Of a stretch of DNA of 64,000 bases, positions 50,539 to 60,000 are shown one piece after another. The notes under the pieces were generated by a model. It made no database searches. It saw nothing but the letters and a program-made list of their open reading frames with translations, and was not told the DNA's origin. Position 1 is the first letter of the stretch, and every line of letters begins with the position of its first letter. The DNA is from Pseudomonas sp. CHM02 (GTDB lineage: Bacteria > Pseudomonadota > Gammaproteobacteria > Pseudomonadales > Pseudomonadaceae). The position numbers were made by a program, and so were the translations under genes. Location: the NCBI RefSeq assembly GCF_000612585.1, contig NZ_JFCA01000032.1, positions 1 to 64,000 of the forward strand, written 5' to 3'.

Positions 50539-51708
50539 TTGATCACAACCATCGAAGACTTACGCAAGCTCGCGCAAAAACGTGTCCCACGCATGTTCTA
50601 TGACTACGCCGATTCCGGCTCCTGGACTGAGAGCACTTACCGGGCCAATGAAAGCGATTTCGCCAGCATCCAATTCCGCCAAAGGGTCGCGCGCAATATC
50701 GATCAGCGTTCGATCCGCGCCACCATGATCGGCCAGGAGATGGCCATGCCGGTGGCCCTGGCACCTACCGGATTGGCCGGCATGCAGCACGCCGATGGCG
50801 AGATTCTCACCGCCCGCGCCGCTGCCGCGTTTGGCCTGCGCTATACCCTGTCGACCATGAGCATCTGTTCCCTGGAAGACATCGCCGAACACGTCGGCAC
50901 GCCATTCTGGTTCCAGTTGTATGTGATGCGCGACCGCGCCTTCATCGAGCAATTGATCGAGCGCGCCAAGGCGGCCGGTGTGGATGCGTTGGTGCTGACC
51001 CTCGATTTGCAGATCCTCGGGCAACGCCACAAGGACTTGATCAACGGCCTGTCGGCGCCGCCCAAACTGACCCTGCCGAATATCCTCAACATGGCCACCA
51101 AGCCGCGCTGGGTAATGGGGATGCTCGGCACCAAACGCCGTGGCTTTGGCAATATCGTCGGGCATGTAAAAGGCGTCGCCGACATGAGTTCGCTGTCTTC
51201 CTGGACGGCCCAGCAGTTCGACCCGCGCCTGAGCTGGGACGATGTGGAATGGATCAAGAAGTGCTGGGGCGGCAAACTGATCATCAAGGGCATCCTCGAT
51301 GTGGAAGACGCCCGCCTGGCCGCGAACGCCGGTGCCGATGCCTTGGTGGTGAGCAATCACGGGGGGCGGCAACTGGATGGCGCACCGTCGAGCATCAGCC
51401 AACTGCCGGCGATTGTGGAGGCGGTGGGCGAGCGTATCGAGGTGTGGCTGGATGGCGGCATTCGGTCCGGCCAGGACGTGCTCAAGGCGATGGCGTTGGG
51501 TGCGAAAGGCACCCTGATCGGCCGGCCGCATTTGTACGGTCTGGGCGCGATGGGCGAGGCGGGCGTCACCAAGGCGCTTGAGATCATCGCCCGTGAGTTG
51601 GACGTGACCATGGCGCTGTGTGGCTATAACGATATACGCGATGTGAATCGCGAGATTTTGTTGCCGGGTACATTTCCAGAAAGCATTCACGGAGCAAAAA
51701 AAACGTAA
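50539..51708 (+). CDS. FMN-dependent alpha-hydroxy-acid dehydrogenase (LldD-like)
   Basis: The product has 389 residues. The TIM barrel shows the family markers MFYDYADSGSWTESTYRANE, the FMN loop PVALAPTGLAGMQHADGE, FQLYVMRDRAFIEQLIERA and the catalytic His-Arg motif VVSNHGGRQLDGAPSSI, followed by DGGIRSGQDVLKAMALGA. It oxidises L-lactate or another 2-hydroxy acid and passes electrons to quinone. The start is a TTG at 50539, since no ATG is in frame nearby. A GGAGAGGTG tract precedes it at longer than usual spacing. It pairs with the divergent DeoR regulator. Confidence 0.92.
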   Translation: MITTIEDLRKLAQKRVPRMFYDYADSGSWTESTYRANESDFASIQFRQRVARNIDQRSIRATMIGQEMAMPVALAPTGLAGMQHADGEILTARAAAAFGLRYTLSTMSICSLEDIAEHVGTPFWFQLYVMRDRAFIEQLIERAKAAGVDALVLTLDLQILGQRHKDLINGLSAPPKLTLPNILNMATKPRWVMGMLGTKRRGFGNIVGHVKGVADMSSLSSWTAQQFDPRLSWDDVEWIKKCWGGKLIIKGILDVEDARLAANAGADALVVSNHGGRQLDGAPSSISQLPAIVEAVGERIEVWLDGGIRSGQDVLKAMALGAKGTLIGRPHLYGLGAMGEAGVTKALEIIARELDVTMALCGYNDIRDVNREILLPGTFPESIHGAKKT

Positions 51709-51721
51709 AAAATAAAAAGAG

Positions 51722-51757
51722 TTGTCCACGAAAACCGTGGGTATCTCTGTGGATAAC
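51722..51757. other. Intergenic DnaA-box-like inverted pair
   Basis: TGTGGATAA (51748-51756) is an exact DnaA box on the minus strand. TTGTCCACG (51722-51730) is a two-mismatch box facing it. The inner CCACG/CGTGG also forms a short hairpin behind the LldD-like gene. No replication gene is near. Confidence 0.4.
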
Positions 51758-51884
51758 TTTGCGAAGCCCCGGCAGGGTTGGCGATTTAAGCCAAGATCAA
51801 TATTTGATCAACTTCCGCTTTGGCCCAGCATGGGCAGGGTTTGCGCTTGACAGGCAAGCGCTAACCCAGTGCCGAAAAGCGATT

Positions 51885-52811
51885 TTATGAGTCGCCGTCG
51901 CGGCCTGTGGAGTGCGTGACAACCTGCGCCGGCATCTTCGCTTGCATCAGTTTGTCCAGCGCCTGGCCATAACTGCGACCCGCCAGGCTCATGCTGTTGT
52001 TATGGCTGGCGCCGGGCACCAACAACAGCCGCTTGGGTTCCTGGGCGGCTTCAAACAATGCTTGGCTGAAGCGCGGCGGTACGTAGCGGTCGTCGAGGCC
52101 ATGCACCACCAGCAGTGGCATGTGGATGTCGGCAATCTTGTCGATGGAATCGAATTTCTGCGACAGTAGCCAGCGCACCGGCAACGAGGTATTCGCCACG
52201 GCCGTCGCCACATCCGCCAGCGAGGTAAAGGTCGATTCGATCACCAGCCCGCGCACCGGCAGCGGTGTCTGCTTGCCCAGTTCGGCAGCCAGGTCGATGG
52301 CCACCGCGCCGCCCAGGGAGTGCCCATAGATCAGGCGTTTTTGCGGATCGGGTTGCAGCACCTGGAAACGCTCCCAGGCGATGCGCGCATCTTCGTACAC
52401 GGTGGTTTCCGACGGCAGCTCGCCGTGGCTCTGGCCGAAGCCGCGATAGTCGATGGCCAGCACCGAATAGCCCAGGGCGTGCAGTTGCTCGATGCGAAAC
52501 AGTTGCCCGGTCAGGTTCCAGCGCACGCCGTGCAGGTAGAGGATGGCAGGCGCGTCCTTGTTGTCCGCCGGGTACCACCAGCCATGAATGTTCTGTCCCG
52601 ATTTGAAACTGGCGGGCTTGAGTTCGAACTCCTGCACCGCTTTGGGCAAGCCGCTGTACCAACTGGCGGTGCCCGGCTCGATGCGAAACACCAGCTCACG
52701 CTCCTTGTGTTGCAGCACGGCGCATCCCACCGGAAGGCCGACGATCAACAACGCCATGCACAGCATGGGAAACCAGCGCAGGCTCAGGCGCGAGAAAAAA
52801 CGAGAGGACAT
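51885..52811 (-). CDS. Membrane-anchored alpha/beta hydrolase (BEM46/ABHD13-like)
   Basis: The product has 308 residues from an ATG at 52811. The N-terminal hydrophobic segment has a possible lipobox (LCMALLIVGLPVGCAVL). The hydrolase core shows ILYLHGVRWNLTGQLFRI, AIDYRGFGQSHGELPSE, the nucleophile GHSLGGAVAID, the acid VVHGLDDRYVPP and the His PGASHNNSMS. This arrangement is typical of the serine hydrolase/BEM46 group at the membrane. The substrate is unknown. Confidence 0.9.
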   Translation of the reverse strand: MSSRFFSRLSLRWFPMLCMALLIVGLPVGCAVLQHKERELVFRIEPGTASWYSGLPKAVQEFELKPASFKSGQNIHGWWYPADNKDAPAILYLHGVRWNLTGQLFRIEQLHALGYSVLAIDYRGFGQSHGELPSETTVYEDARIAWERFQVLQPDPQKRLIYGHSLGGAVAIDLAAELGKQTPLPVRGLVIESTFTSLADVATAVANTSLPVRWLLSQKFDSIDKIADIHMPLLVVHGLDDRYVPPRFSQALFEAAQEPKRLLLVPGASHNNSMSLAGRSYGQALDKLMQAKMPAQVVTHSTGRDGDS

Positions 52812-52973
52812 GAAGGTTCCAGGAAAAAGGTGAAGCAGGGGTTTTACCAGATGGCCTGGGCAGGCAGGAATTAATTCGACAGCCGCCCATGGGTGTTTCT
52901 TACAAAGTGTTACTGCATTGAACAAAACGTGCAGAGATTGTTAGGGTGGGCCGCCGAACAGGAGAGCAAGCAC

Positions 52974-53831
52974 ATGGATTTCATAGGCAAGACCGCAATC
53001 GTCACCGGCGGCGCACGCGGGTTGGGGCTCTGTTACGCACGGGCACTGGCCCAGGGCGGTGCACGGGTGGTGATCAGCGATATCGGCGCCGACAGCGCGG
53101 GCGCAGGCAGCGATGCAACGGTCGTCCAGGCGGCGGCAAAGGCGTTGCAGGCCGAAGGCTTGAACGTGATCGGTCACGGCGGCGACTTGTCCACGAACGA
53201 GGGCTGCCGGCAGTTGGTTGCGTACACCCTCGAGGCCTTTGGCCAACTCGATATCCTGATTCACAACGCCGGCTGGGTGGGTTACCAGAACATCACCGAC
53301 CTCGACGCCACGTTCCTGCAACGTGCCATGGACATCAACCTCTACGCCCCGCTGTGGCTGTGCAAGCACGCCTGGCCGCACCTGCTGCGTTCACCCGCGC
53401 CGCGCATCATCCTCACCACCTCCGACCGCGCCATGTACGCGCAGTACGAGCAAACCGGCCTGGTGGCCTACAGCGCCGGCAAGATGGCCCAACTGGGGAT
53501 CATGAATGCGTTGAGCCATGAGGGGTTGGAGGCGGGCGTCAAAGTCAATGCGATCTCGCCGGTGGCGAAGACGCGCATGTGGGGCGTGACTGAAGAGCCG
53601 GATGAACTCAAACCGGAGTGGGTGACGCCGGGGGTGGTGTACCTGGCATCGGCGCAGTGTGAAGACACCGGTTACATCCTGCGCGCGAGCAACGGCCAAT
53701 TCACCGCTACGCGGTTTACGGAAAATCCCGGGGTTGAATATCCGCGTAATCTGGCGCGGATCAAGGCAAGCAGCGCAGAAGAAGTCGCCGCTGCCTGGGA
53801 TCGCATCAAACAGACACATTCCCTTTCTTGA
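52974..53831 (+). CDS. Short-chain dehydrogenase/reductase (SDR)
   Basis: A 285-residue classical SDR: TAIVTGGARGLGLCYARALA (NAD(P) motif), ILIHNAGWVGYQNITDLD, ILTTSDRAMYAQYEQ (catalytic Ser region) and LVAYSAGKMAQLGIMNALS (Tyr-x3-Lys). The ATG at 52974 follows AGGAGAG. It resembles the hydroxyacyl dehydrogenase-type SDRs. A 10-base gap separates it from the NudK-like gene, so the two are likely co-transcribed. Confidence 0.92.
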   Translation: MDFIGKTAIVTGGARGLGLCYARALAQGGARVVISDIGADSAGAGSDATVVQAAAKALQAEGLNVIGHGGDLSTNEGCRQLVAYTLEAFGQLDILIHNAGWVGYQNITDLDATFLQRAMDINLYAPLWLCKHAWPHLLRSPAPRIILTTSDRAMYAQYEQTGLVAYSAGKMAQLGIMNALSHEGLEAGVKVNAISPVAKTRMWGVTEEPDELKPEWVTPGVVYLASAQCEDTGYILRASNGQFTATRFTENPGVEYPRNLARIKASSAEEVAAAWDRIKQTHSLS

Positions 53832-53841
53832 GAAAACGACC

Positions 53842-54429
53842 ATGGCTGACAGCCCCGTGCGCATTACCGCTGAAGAGACCCTTTCGAAAAACTGGTACCT
53901 GCTGAAAAAGTACAGCTTCGACCTGCGCCGCCGCGACGGCAGCTGGCAAGCCCAGACCCGCGAGGTTTACGACCGCGGCAACGGCGCGACCATCCTGCTG
54001 TACAACCGCGCGCAGCGTACGGTGTTGCTGATTCGCCAGTTTCGCATGCCGACGTTCGTCAACGATTACCATGGCTACCTCATCGAAGCGGCGGCCGGGT
54101 TGCTTGATAACGCCAGCCCCGAAGAACGCATTCGCCTGGAGGCCGAGGAAGAGACCGGCTATCGCGTCGGCCATGTCGAGAAAATCTACGCAGCGTTCAT
54201 GAGCCCAGGCTCGGTGACCGAGCGGATTCACTTTTTCATGGGGGAGTACCAGCCTGACGACCAGGTGAGCAACGGTGGTGGATTGGAAGAGGAGGGCGAG
54301 GATATCGAAGTACTGGAGCTGGGGTTCGATGAGGCTTTGGCAATGGTGCAAAACGGCGAGATTGTGGATGGGAAGACCATCATGCTGTTGCAGCATCTTG
54401 AGTTGCGCATGCTCAAGGAAGGTTGGTGA
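53842..54429 (+). CDS. nudK: Nudix hydrolase, GDP-mannose pyrophosphatase NudK-like
   Basis: The product has 195 residues. The N-terminal half matches NudK (LLKKYSFDLRRRDGSWQAQT, REVYDRGNGATILLYNRAQR, LIRQFRMPTFVND). The Nudix box lies at about 93-114 (GLLDNASPEERIRLEAEEET), with the first Arg-Glu pair changed to Leu-Glu, as in related NudK proteins. The C-terminus (MVQNGEIVDGKTIMLLQHLE) is typical of the subfamily. It hydrolyses GDP-mannose or a related sugar nucleotide. The frame is open far upstream, but the homology starts at the ATG at 53842. Confidence 0.85.
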   Translation: MADSPVRITAEETLSKNWYLLKKYSFDLRRRDGSWQAQTREVYDRGNGATILLYNRAQRTVLLIRQFRMPTFVNDYHGYLIEAAAGLLDNASPEERIRLEAEEETGYRVGHVEKIYAAFMSPGSVTERIHFFMGEYQPDDQVSNGGGLEEEGEDIEVLELGFDEALAMVQNGEIVDGKTIMLLQHLELRMLKEGW

Positions 54430-54482
54430 GCCCCCTTTGTTGTCTTTCGAAGCTTTTCTGTGGCGAGCAGGCTTGCCCTGCG

Positions 54483-54503
54483 TTGGGCTGCGAAGCAGCC
54501 CAA
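54483..54503. terminator. Hairpin at the end of the toxin island and the nudK gene
   Basis: TTGGGCTGC-GAA-GCAGCCCAA is a 9-bp stem with a 3-base loop between the convergent nudK-like and immunity genes. It is preceded by a REP-like GGCGAGCAGGCTTGCC stretch. Confidence 0.6.
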
Positions 54504-54519
54504 AATCACCCGCTAAGAA

Positions 54520-54951
54520 TCAGTCTGTGTCGTCGTTCGAGCCTAAGGGCTCAGGTCTGTTGGCACCTATAGACACTATCCATTCTTCATAAAATTTTTG
54601 TTGTTCCCGTGGGTCGTTTGTCAGGTTGTACTCCTCATGGTCAAATATATGAACCAAATCTTCGCGTGTTGTGCGTTTTCCAAGTGTTAACTCATATGCA
54701 ACCATTCCTCCGCTCATTTGTGAGGCCATACTTGAAGGCCTTACATTTATCTTGGCGCCTTTGCAAAGAAATTTTATATGAGGAAAATCAATTCTGATTT
54801 TGGCTAGGCAAAGATACATGTCGTCTGCGGTATATGTTTTTCCGAAATTATCTGCCTCGGAGAATTTAAGTTTTATATGTGAAGAGTCATATTGAAACGT
54901 AACGTATTGTTCTACGTTATTTATTATTGCTTTGACTTTTTTTGTTTTCAT
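54520..54951 (-). CDS. Putative immunity protein paired with a decayed RHS toxin tip
   Basis: A 143-residue AT-rich gene. It is a paralogue of the immunity candidate at 56666-57052: both share IKFLCKGAKINV, then a Met-Ser-rich strand with MVAYELT or LVAYELT, and VHIF...EE..LTND. The toxin remnant directly upstream is likewise a paralogue of the RHS ADP-ribosyltransferase tip, so both toxin and immunity were duplicated. Its ATG is 1 base beyond the toxin stop. I recognise no named family. The immunity role is inferred from the paired positions. Confidence 0.78.
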   Translation of the reverse strand: MKTKKVKAIINNVEQYVTFQYDSSHIKLKFSEADNFGKTYTADDMYLCLAKIRIDFPHIKFLCKGAKINVRPSSMASQMSGGMVAYELTLGKRTTREDLVHIFDHEEYNLTNDPREQQKFYEEWIVSIGANRPEPLGSNDDTD

Positions 54952-54952
54952 T

Positions 54953-55431
54953 TTACTTTCCTGTTCGGGTTCGGAATTGAATAGCCCACGTAGCCCCCCC
55001 GTCTCGCCTCATAGGGGTTGCGCCCGATATATTTTCTGTGTCAATTTTACTTTGTATGGCAATTTCTGCCTCGTTGTCAAAAGGTGCTAATTTTCCAAGC
55101 TCTTTGTTTACGTCTCGACCAGGGATTTTTTTCAATACGTAAAGAAATCCTTTTCGTGTTCCATATCTAGTCGCAAAATCGATCGCGGTAATTTTCGATG
55201 GAGAGGTACTTATGAAATTGCTCGGAGGATCGTTGCTGTCGGGTGCGTGCAAGTATAAGTCATTGCTATCTCCCTTGCTTTTGAATCCATATTGAAAGAC
55301 ATGGTCTGGAGTTTTGTCGTCTCCGCGATATAGGTATTCGGTGCTAGCACTCCTAAGGTTCCAGTCACCATTCCCTCGCCAGTAAGTTGGTTAATTTCAT
55401 CGAGGTAGCCTTGTGGATTTTTACTTTGTTT
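54953..55431 (-). pseudogene. Decayed RHS C-terminal toxin tip, cholera-toxin-like ADP-ribosyltransferase
   Basis: The frame read down to the stop at 54953 encodes YLYRGDDKTPDHVFQYGF, DLYLHAPDSNDPPSNFIST, SPSKITAIDFATRYG, FLYVLKKIPGRDVNKELG and NEAEIAIQSKID. These match the C-terminal 130 residues of the RHS protein at 57049-61746. The ADP-ribosyltransferase triad (Arg in YRGD, Ser-Thr-Ser, Glu-x-Glu) is complete. There is no start codon or RHS core. Upstream of about 55375 the coding sense continues (GYLDEINQLTGEG) in another frame, so a frameshift and loss of the 5' part are evident. It is a silent tip unless rejoined to an RHS core by recombination. Confidence 0.72.
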
Positions 55432-55734
55432 TTATAGTTTTGAGTGTTTTAGAGCTGATGCAATATGCTTGAGCCATGTTCGTCCGTCTTTCCATTCGTT
55501 GCAGTAGTAATAGTAGCAGCCGATGTCTTCAAATAGATAATCTTTAAGTTCTTGTTCTGTCTTTTTGCTGAGTATTAGTTTGTCTAGTTCCAGTTGTACT
55601 TTTGTTTTTGTTTCTAAATTTGATTCTGATATGAATAAATCAATAACGTCGTTTGCTGTTTCATGGTCGTCAACCCAGTCTTGATTGAAGTACGCTGCGA
55701 GAAATTGCTGTAGTTCGGGATAGTCTTGGTTCAT
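55432..55734 (-). CDS. CdiI-type immunity protein
   Basis: A 100-residue acidic protein. DYPELQQFLAAYFNQDWVDD with ETANDVIDLFISES is the signature of the CdiI_2 immunity family, found beside CdiA/RHS toxins. The C-terminus contains DYLFEDIGCYYYYCNEW. The ATG at 55734 overlaps the toxin TGA by 4 bases, the standard toxin-immunity coupling. It should bind and block the RNase A-type toxin encoded just upstream. AT-rich. Confidence 0.88.
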   Translation of the reverse strand: MNQDYPELQQFLAAYFNQDWVDDHETANDVIDLFISESNLETKTKVQLELDKLILSKKTEQELKDYLFEDIGCYYYYCNEWKDGRTWLKHIASALKHSKL

Positions 55735-56588
55735 GGGTTAGGATATCCAGTGTGAATTCGATAGCCGGTGTGCATATTAGGGCTTCTGCGGATAATTAGG
55801 TAAATTTCCGTTCCGGGAACAGCTGTTGTAGTATTTTTTCTAAAACAGGTGCCTACAGGTCCTTTGGTTTCTTGAATAATAACAGCTTGATTTTGTTCGC
55901 CTTTTAGAAAGTTATCAATTTTATCTTGGTTCTCATCTATCACCGTTGATATTTCCCGCTCCGCTGTTGCGCGGTCGTGGAACGTAGAGGCTGCTGGGAT
56001 ATGTGGTTCTTGCCTCAGACGATTCAGCAACTGTTGATCAGTTCTACCTATATGCTTTTGTATTAAGTGGCCTCCGGCCGCCTCATGCGCACGTAAACCC
56101 CCTCCTGGGACTATTACGCTATACGGTCCTTCAGGGCAGTTTATATCTTTGGAACTCAGACCCAAGGGGTCTATCCAGCCTGTGGGATTAGGCACGTACT
56201 GGTAGGCATTGATCCCGCCCGCCAGCTTCACCGGATCCGGCGTCAGGTACCGACCAACATCTGGATTGTAGTAACGATGGCGGTTGTAGTGCAGTCCGCT
56301 TTCTTGATCGAAGTACTGGCCTTGGAAGCGCAGTGGGTTGTCGATTTTTCCTATGTCTAGTCGGGTGATTTCGCCGTAGGCGCGGTAATGGGCAGACCAG
56401 ACGATTTCGCCATCCGGGGTGGTGAGTTCCTGCGGCGTGCCCAGGTGGTCGAGTTGGTAGTGGTAGGCCTTGGTTTCCTTTGGGCCGAAGCCTTCCAGCA
56501 AGCCAAGTGGACGGAAGGTGTTGGATTCGTAGAGATAGCGCGGTGGCGGTGAGCGGATTGGGGCCGCTTCGCGGCCCAACGCGAGCAA
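55731..56588 (-). CDS. Orphan RHS tip fused to an RNase A-type toxin domain
   Basis: The first 130 residues repeat the end of an RHS core (YLYESNTFRPLGLLEGFGPK, GLHYNRHRYYNPDVGRYLTP, NAYQYVPNPTGWIDPLGLSS). The next 135 form a bacterial CdiA-CT RNase A domain: GGGLRAHEAAGGHLIQKHIG, STFHDRATAEREISTVI and the terminal YRIHTGYP with its T-x-Y motif. Such toxins cut RNA in rival cells. No ATG or ribosome-binding site precedes it. The frame opens at a TTG within a REP-like element (56583-56596), so it is probably a displaced tip that works only after recombination with a full RHS gene. The immunity gene follows with a 4-base overlap. Confidence 0.8.
   Translation of the reverse strand: MLALGREAAPIRSPPPRYLYESNTFRPLGLLEGFGPKETKAYHYQLDHLGTPQELTTPDGEIVWSAHYRAYGEITRLDIGKIDNPLRFQGQYFDQESGLHYNRHRYYNPDVGRYLTPDPVKLAGGINAYQYVPNPTGWIDPLGLSSKDINCPEGPYSVIVPGGGLRAHEAAGGHLIQKHIGRTDQQLLNRLRQEPHIPAASTFHDRATAEREISTVIDENQDKIDNFLKGEQNQAVIIQETKGPVGTCFRKNTTTAVPGTEIYLIIRRSPNMHTGYRIHTGYPNP
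56155..56545. repeat. Direct repeat of the RHS tip region (second copy at 57545-57935)
   Basis: About 390 bases encoding the last part of the RHS core, up to the DPLGLSS tip, are nearly identical to about 57545-57935. The two copies are in the same orientation 1.39 kb apart, which is ideal for toxin-tip exchange by homologous recombination. Confidence 0.82.
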
Positions 56589-56596
56589 GCTCGCTC
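56583..56596. repeat. Intergenic palindromic element (GAGCAAGCTCGCTC type)
   Basis: The same core as at 24163-24176. It sits exactly at the 5' breakpoint of the orphan RHS tip. Confidence 0.6.
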
Positions 56597-56665
56597 GCCA
56601 CAGAGGTGGGCTTTGCCGGCAATAACGGTGATGGTCTTATCAGTTAATGTGGTTCTGCGCTAAAC

Positions 56666-57052
56666 TTACTCTTGTACCGATTTTGCCCAGCGTAGACAAA
56701 AGTCATGCTGCTCCTGTATGTCGTTGGTGAGATCGTGTTCTTCGTAGGAAAAAATATGTACAAGTTCACCATCTGGTTGTCCCATCGTCAGTTCGTAAGC
56801 GACAAGCCCATTTGACATCTGGGAGGACATTCCAGATGTATGAACATTGATTTTGGCACCCTTGCATAAGAATTTAATGTCTTTTAAATCTGCTCTCAAC
56901 AGACCGAAGCTGTCGTACAGATCCAGTGCTGTATAGGTTTTTCGCACCCCGTTACTTAACAGTAGATTAAGGGTTGGCTTGCCCCCTTCGTATTCGACCA
57001 CTGCGTTTTCACGTGTGCCATTTTTGAGGATGGTGATTTCCCGAGATTTCAT
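56666..57052 (-). CDS. Putative immunity protein for the RHS ADP-ribosyltransferase toxin
   Basis: A 128-residue AT-rich gene with an ATG that overlaps the RHS stop (ATGA). It contains RKTYTALDLYDSFGLLRADL, IKFLCKGAKINVHTSGMSSQ and LVHIFSYEEHDLTND. The protein at 54520-54951 is a paralogue at roughly 40% identity by eye, and each copy follows the same kind of toxin tip. That supports an immunity role. No named family is recognised. Confidence 0.82.
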   Translation of the reverse strand: MKSREITILKNGTRENAVVEYEGGKPTLNLLLSNGVRKTYTALDLYDSFGLLRADLKDIKFLCKGAKINVHTSGMSSQMSNGLVAYELTMGQPDGELVHIFSYEEHDLTNDIQEQHDFCLRWAKSVQE

Positions 57053-60000
57053 GGGTGCTCCCTATTAGGGTTCAATATAGTGTATCCCTTGAAAGTGCCA
57101 TCTTCATTGACTGGTGAGGCACCAAGTATGTCTTTAGAGTCTATACGTCCAGGAATTGCTATTTCTGCTTCGTTTTTGTGTTTGGAGCGTGGTCCCAGTT
57201 CTTTGTTTACGTCTCTTCCAGGAATTTTTTTAAGCGTGTAGAGAAACCCTTCTTCAAATCCATAACTTGACGCAAATACCAATGCCTGCTTCCTTGAGGT
57301 TGAAGTAGGGACGTAATTGCTAGGAGGACTAGCGTTGTTTAAGGCGTGCAGGTACAGATCTGTACTCGTCCCTCTGCTTTCAAATCCCTTTTCAAATATT
57401 TCATCTGGCTCTCTTGAGTCTCCGCGATATAAATAGCTCTGCTTTCGCCGTGATGATGGCGGTGAAGGCGCTTGTTCATCAACCTTCACGTGTTCAGTTT
57501 GGCTTTCTACCTTTGACTGCGGCTTGCATCCGTCTCCGCCTGGGCATGAGCTTAACCCTAACGGATCAACCCATCCCGTAGGATTAGGTACGTACTGGTA
57601 CGCATTGATCCCACCCGCCAGCTTCACCGGATCCGGCGTCAGGTATCGACCAACCTCCGGATTGTAGTAGCGATGGCGGTTGTAGTGCAGTCCGCTTTCT
57701 TGATCAAAGTACTGGCCCTGGAAGCGCAGCGGGTTGTCGATTTTTCCGATGTCGAGGCGGCTGATTTCGCCGTAGGCGCGGTAATGCGCGGACCAGACGA
57801 TTTCGCCGTCGGGGTCGGTGAGTTCTTGTGGGGTGCCCAGGTGGTCGAGTTGGTAGTGGTAGGGCTTGGTTTCCTTTGGACCAAAACCGTCCAGTAAGGC
57901 AAGTGGACGGAAGGTGTCGGGTTCATAAAGGTAGCTGTGGTGGCGGTTTTCGTGGTGTTCGGCGATGAGTGTGTCGCCTTGCCAGAAGAACTCGGTCGTA
58001 ATGCCATCAACGGTTTTGCTGATACGCCGCCCAAACGGGTCATAGCGGTAGCTGGCGGTCTGGCCGTTGGGCGTTTTAATGCCGATCAGGCGGTGCTGGC
58101 AGTCGTAGCGGTATTCGGTGACGAGTTGATGGCCTTTGCCGCGGCGTTCGCGGATCAGGTTGCCGTAGGCGTCGTAGTCGTAATGGTGGTCGCCTTGGAT
58201 CATCAGGCGGTTGCCGGCGACGATGTCGGGGCCGGGACGGTCTTGCATGAGCAGGTTGCCGGCGGGGTCGTGGCCGAAGCGTTCCTGCTCGCCTTGGGTG
58301 TGGTCGGCGCGGGTGAGGCGGTTGAGTGGGTCGTAGTGGTAGCGGTGGTCGCCTTTGCGGGTGTCGAGCAGGCGGGTGAGGTTGCCGGATTTGTCGTAGT
58401 CGTAGTGGCGGCGGTACACCGGGCCTTCGGCGTCGTTGATGCTCTGGTTGAACAGGCGTCCCTGGTGGTCGTGTTGGTAAGTGCTGAGCAGTTGGCCTTG
58501 TTGGCGTTGCTGTTCGCGGCCGGCGTTGAACAGGTGTGAGGTGAGTACTGCGCCGTTCAGTTCGACGGTGGCGAGGTGACCGCCTTTGTCGTGATTGAAG
58601 GTGAGGCGGTTGTTGTCCGGCAGGCGCAGGTTATGCAGTTGGCCGCAGGCGTCGTAGCCGTAGCGCAGGGTGCCCCAGCCCTGGTGTTCGGCGGTGAGGC
58701 GGTTTTGGGTGTCGTATTCGTAGGCCAGCGCCCAGTGGCCGTCTTCGACGCTTAGGAGATTGCCTTGGCGGTCGTAGCCATAGTCGACAGCACCACCATC
58801 AGGCAGTGTTTTTCTTACGAGTCGACCGGCATGGTCGCGCTCGTAGCGGGTAACCAGCCGACTGCCGTCATCGCCGTGTTCGGTTTTCTCACTCAGGTTG
58901 CCGTTAAGGTCATACACGTAGGCCGTGCGCTGGCCGTCAAACCCGGTTTCCTGCTGGATAAGGCCGTTGCTGTGGTACTGAAGTCGATAGGTTTCGCCGA
59001 CCTCGTTTTCAATCTCGGTCAGCAGCAGTCGGACGTTGTCGTAGCGGTAGTTGACTTGGCTACCATCGGCGTTGATGCGGCGGCTGATCAGGTGCAAACC
59101 GTCCGCGTACTCGTAGCGGGTGACGTGCCCCAGTTCATCGCGTTCGGAGGTGATTTTTCCGTAAGCGTTGTAGCTGTATTCTCTGTGCGCGCCGCCTGGC
59201 AGCACTACACGAGTCAACCGACCCACGCTGTCCCACTGATACTGGGTCAGCGCCCCATGCTCATCCTCACGCGCAATTTGTCGCCCCAGATCGTCATAGC
59301 GATAACGCTTGATCCCACCATTCGGCAACTGCTCCTCAAGCAACTGCCCACGCTCATTCCACACCAGCCGCTGACAACTGTGATCCGGGTAACAAACCCC
59401 AATCAGCTGCCCATATTTGTTGTAGCTGTAGTCCGTAGCGTGACCATCAGGATCGGTCTTACGAGTGACATCGCCCTGATCATTGCGCTCATACTTCCAG
59501 ACGGCTTCACCACGCCGCACCACCCGTACGAATCCATTGTCATGCTCGTAGGTCGTCGGCTCATCATCCCCCGGAAACAACGCCACCAGACGCCCGGCTT
59601 CGTCGTACTGGTAGGCCGTGATCGCCCCGAGAGGGTCCTGCTCAACCGTCAGCCGGCCTTTGTCATCGTAGGACTTGAAGTGCTCGGCCCCGTCAGGATC
59701 CACACGCTGCACCAGCCGCGCCCGCTGGTCATGCACGTAGACTTCCTGGCTGCCATCGGCGTTAAACACCCTGACCTGCCCGTTGTCATCCCAGGCATAG
59801 CGCGTGTCCATCTGCGAAAAACTGGCCCAATGCCGCACACACCGCGCCGCCTTGCCAGACCGTTCCCACTCCCAGAAGAAACTCGCCCCACCGGCCAAGC
59901 CGCGTTCAAGAATCACGTGCTGTTGGTCGTACCGATAAACCTCGCTTTCGCCGACTGCGTTGGTCGCCGAAATCAGTCGTCCGAGGTCATCATAGGTGTA

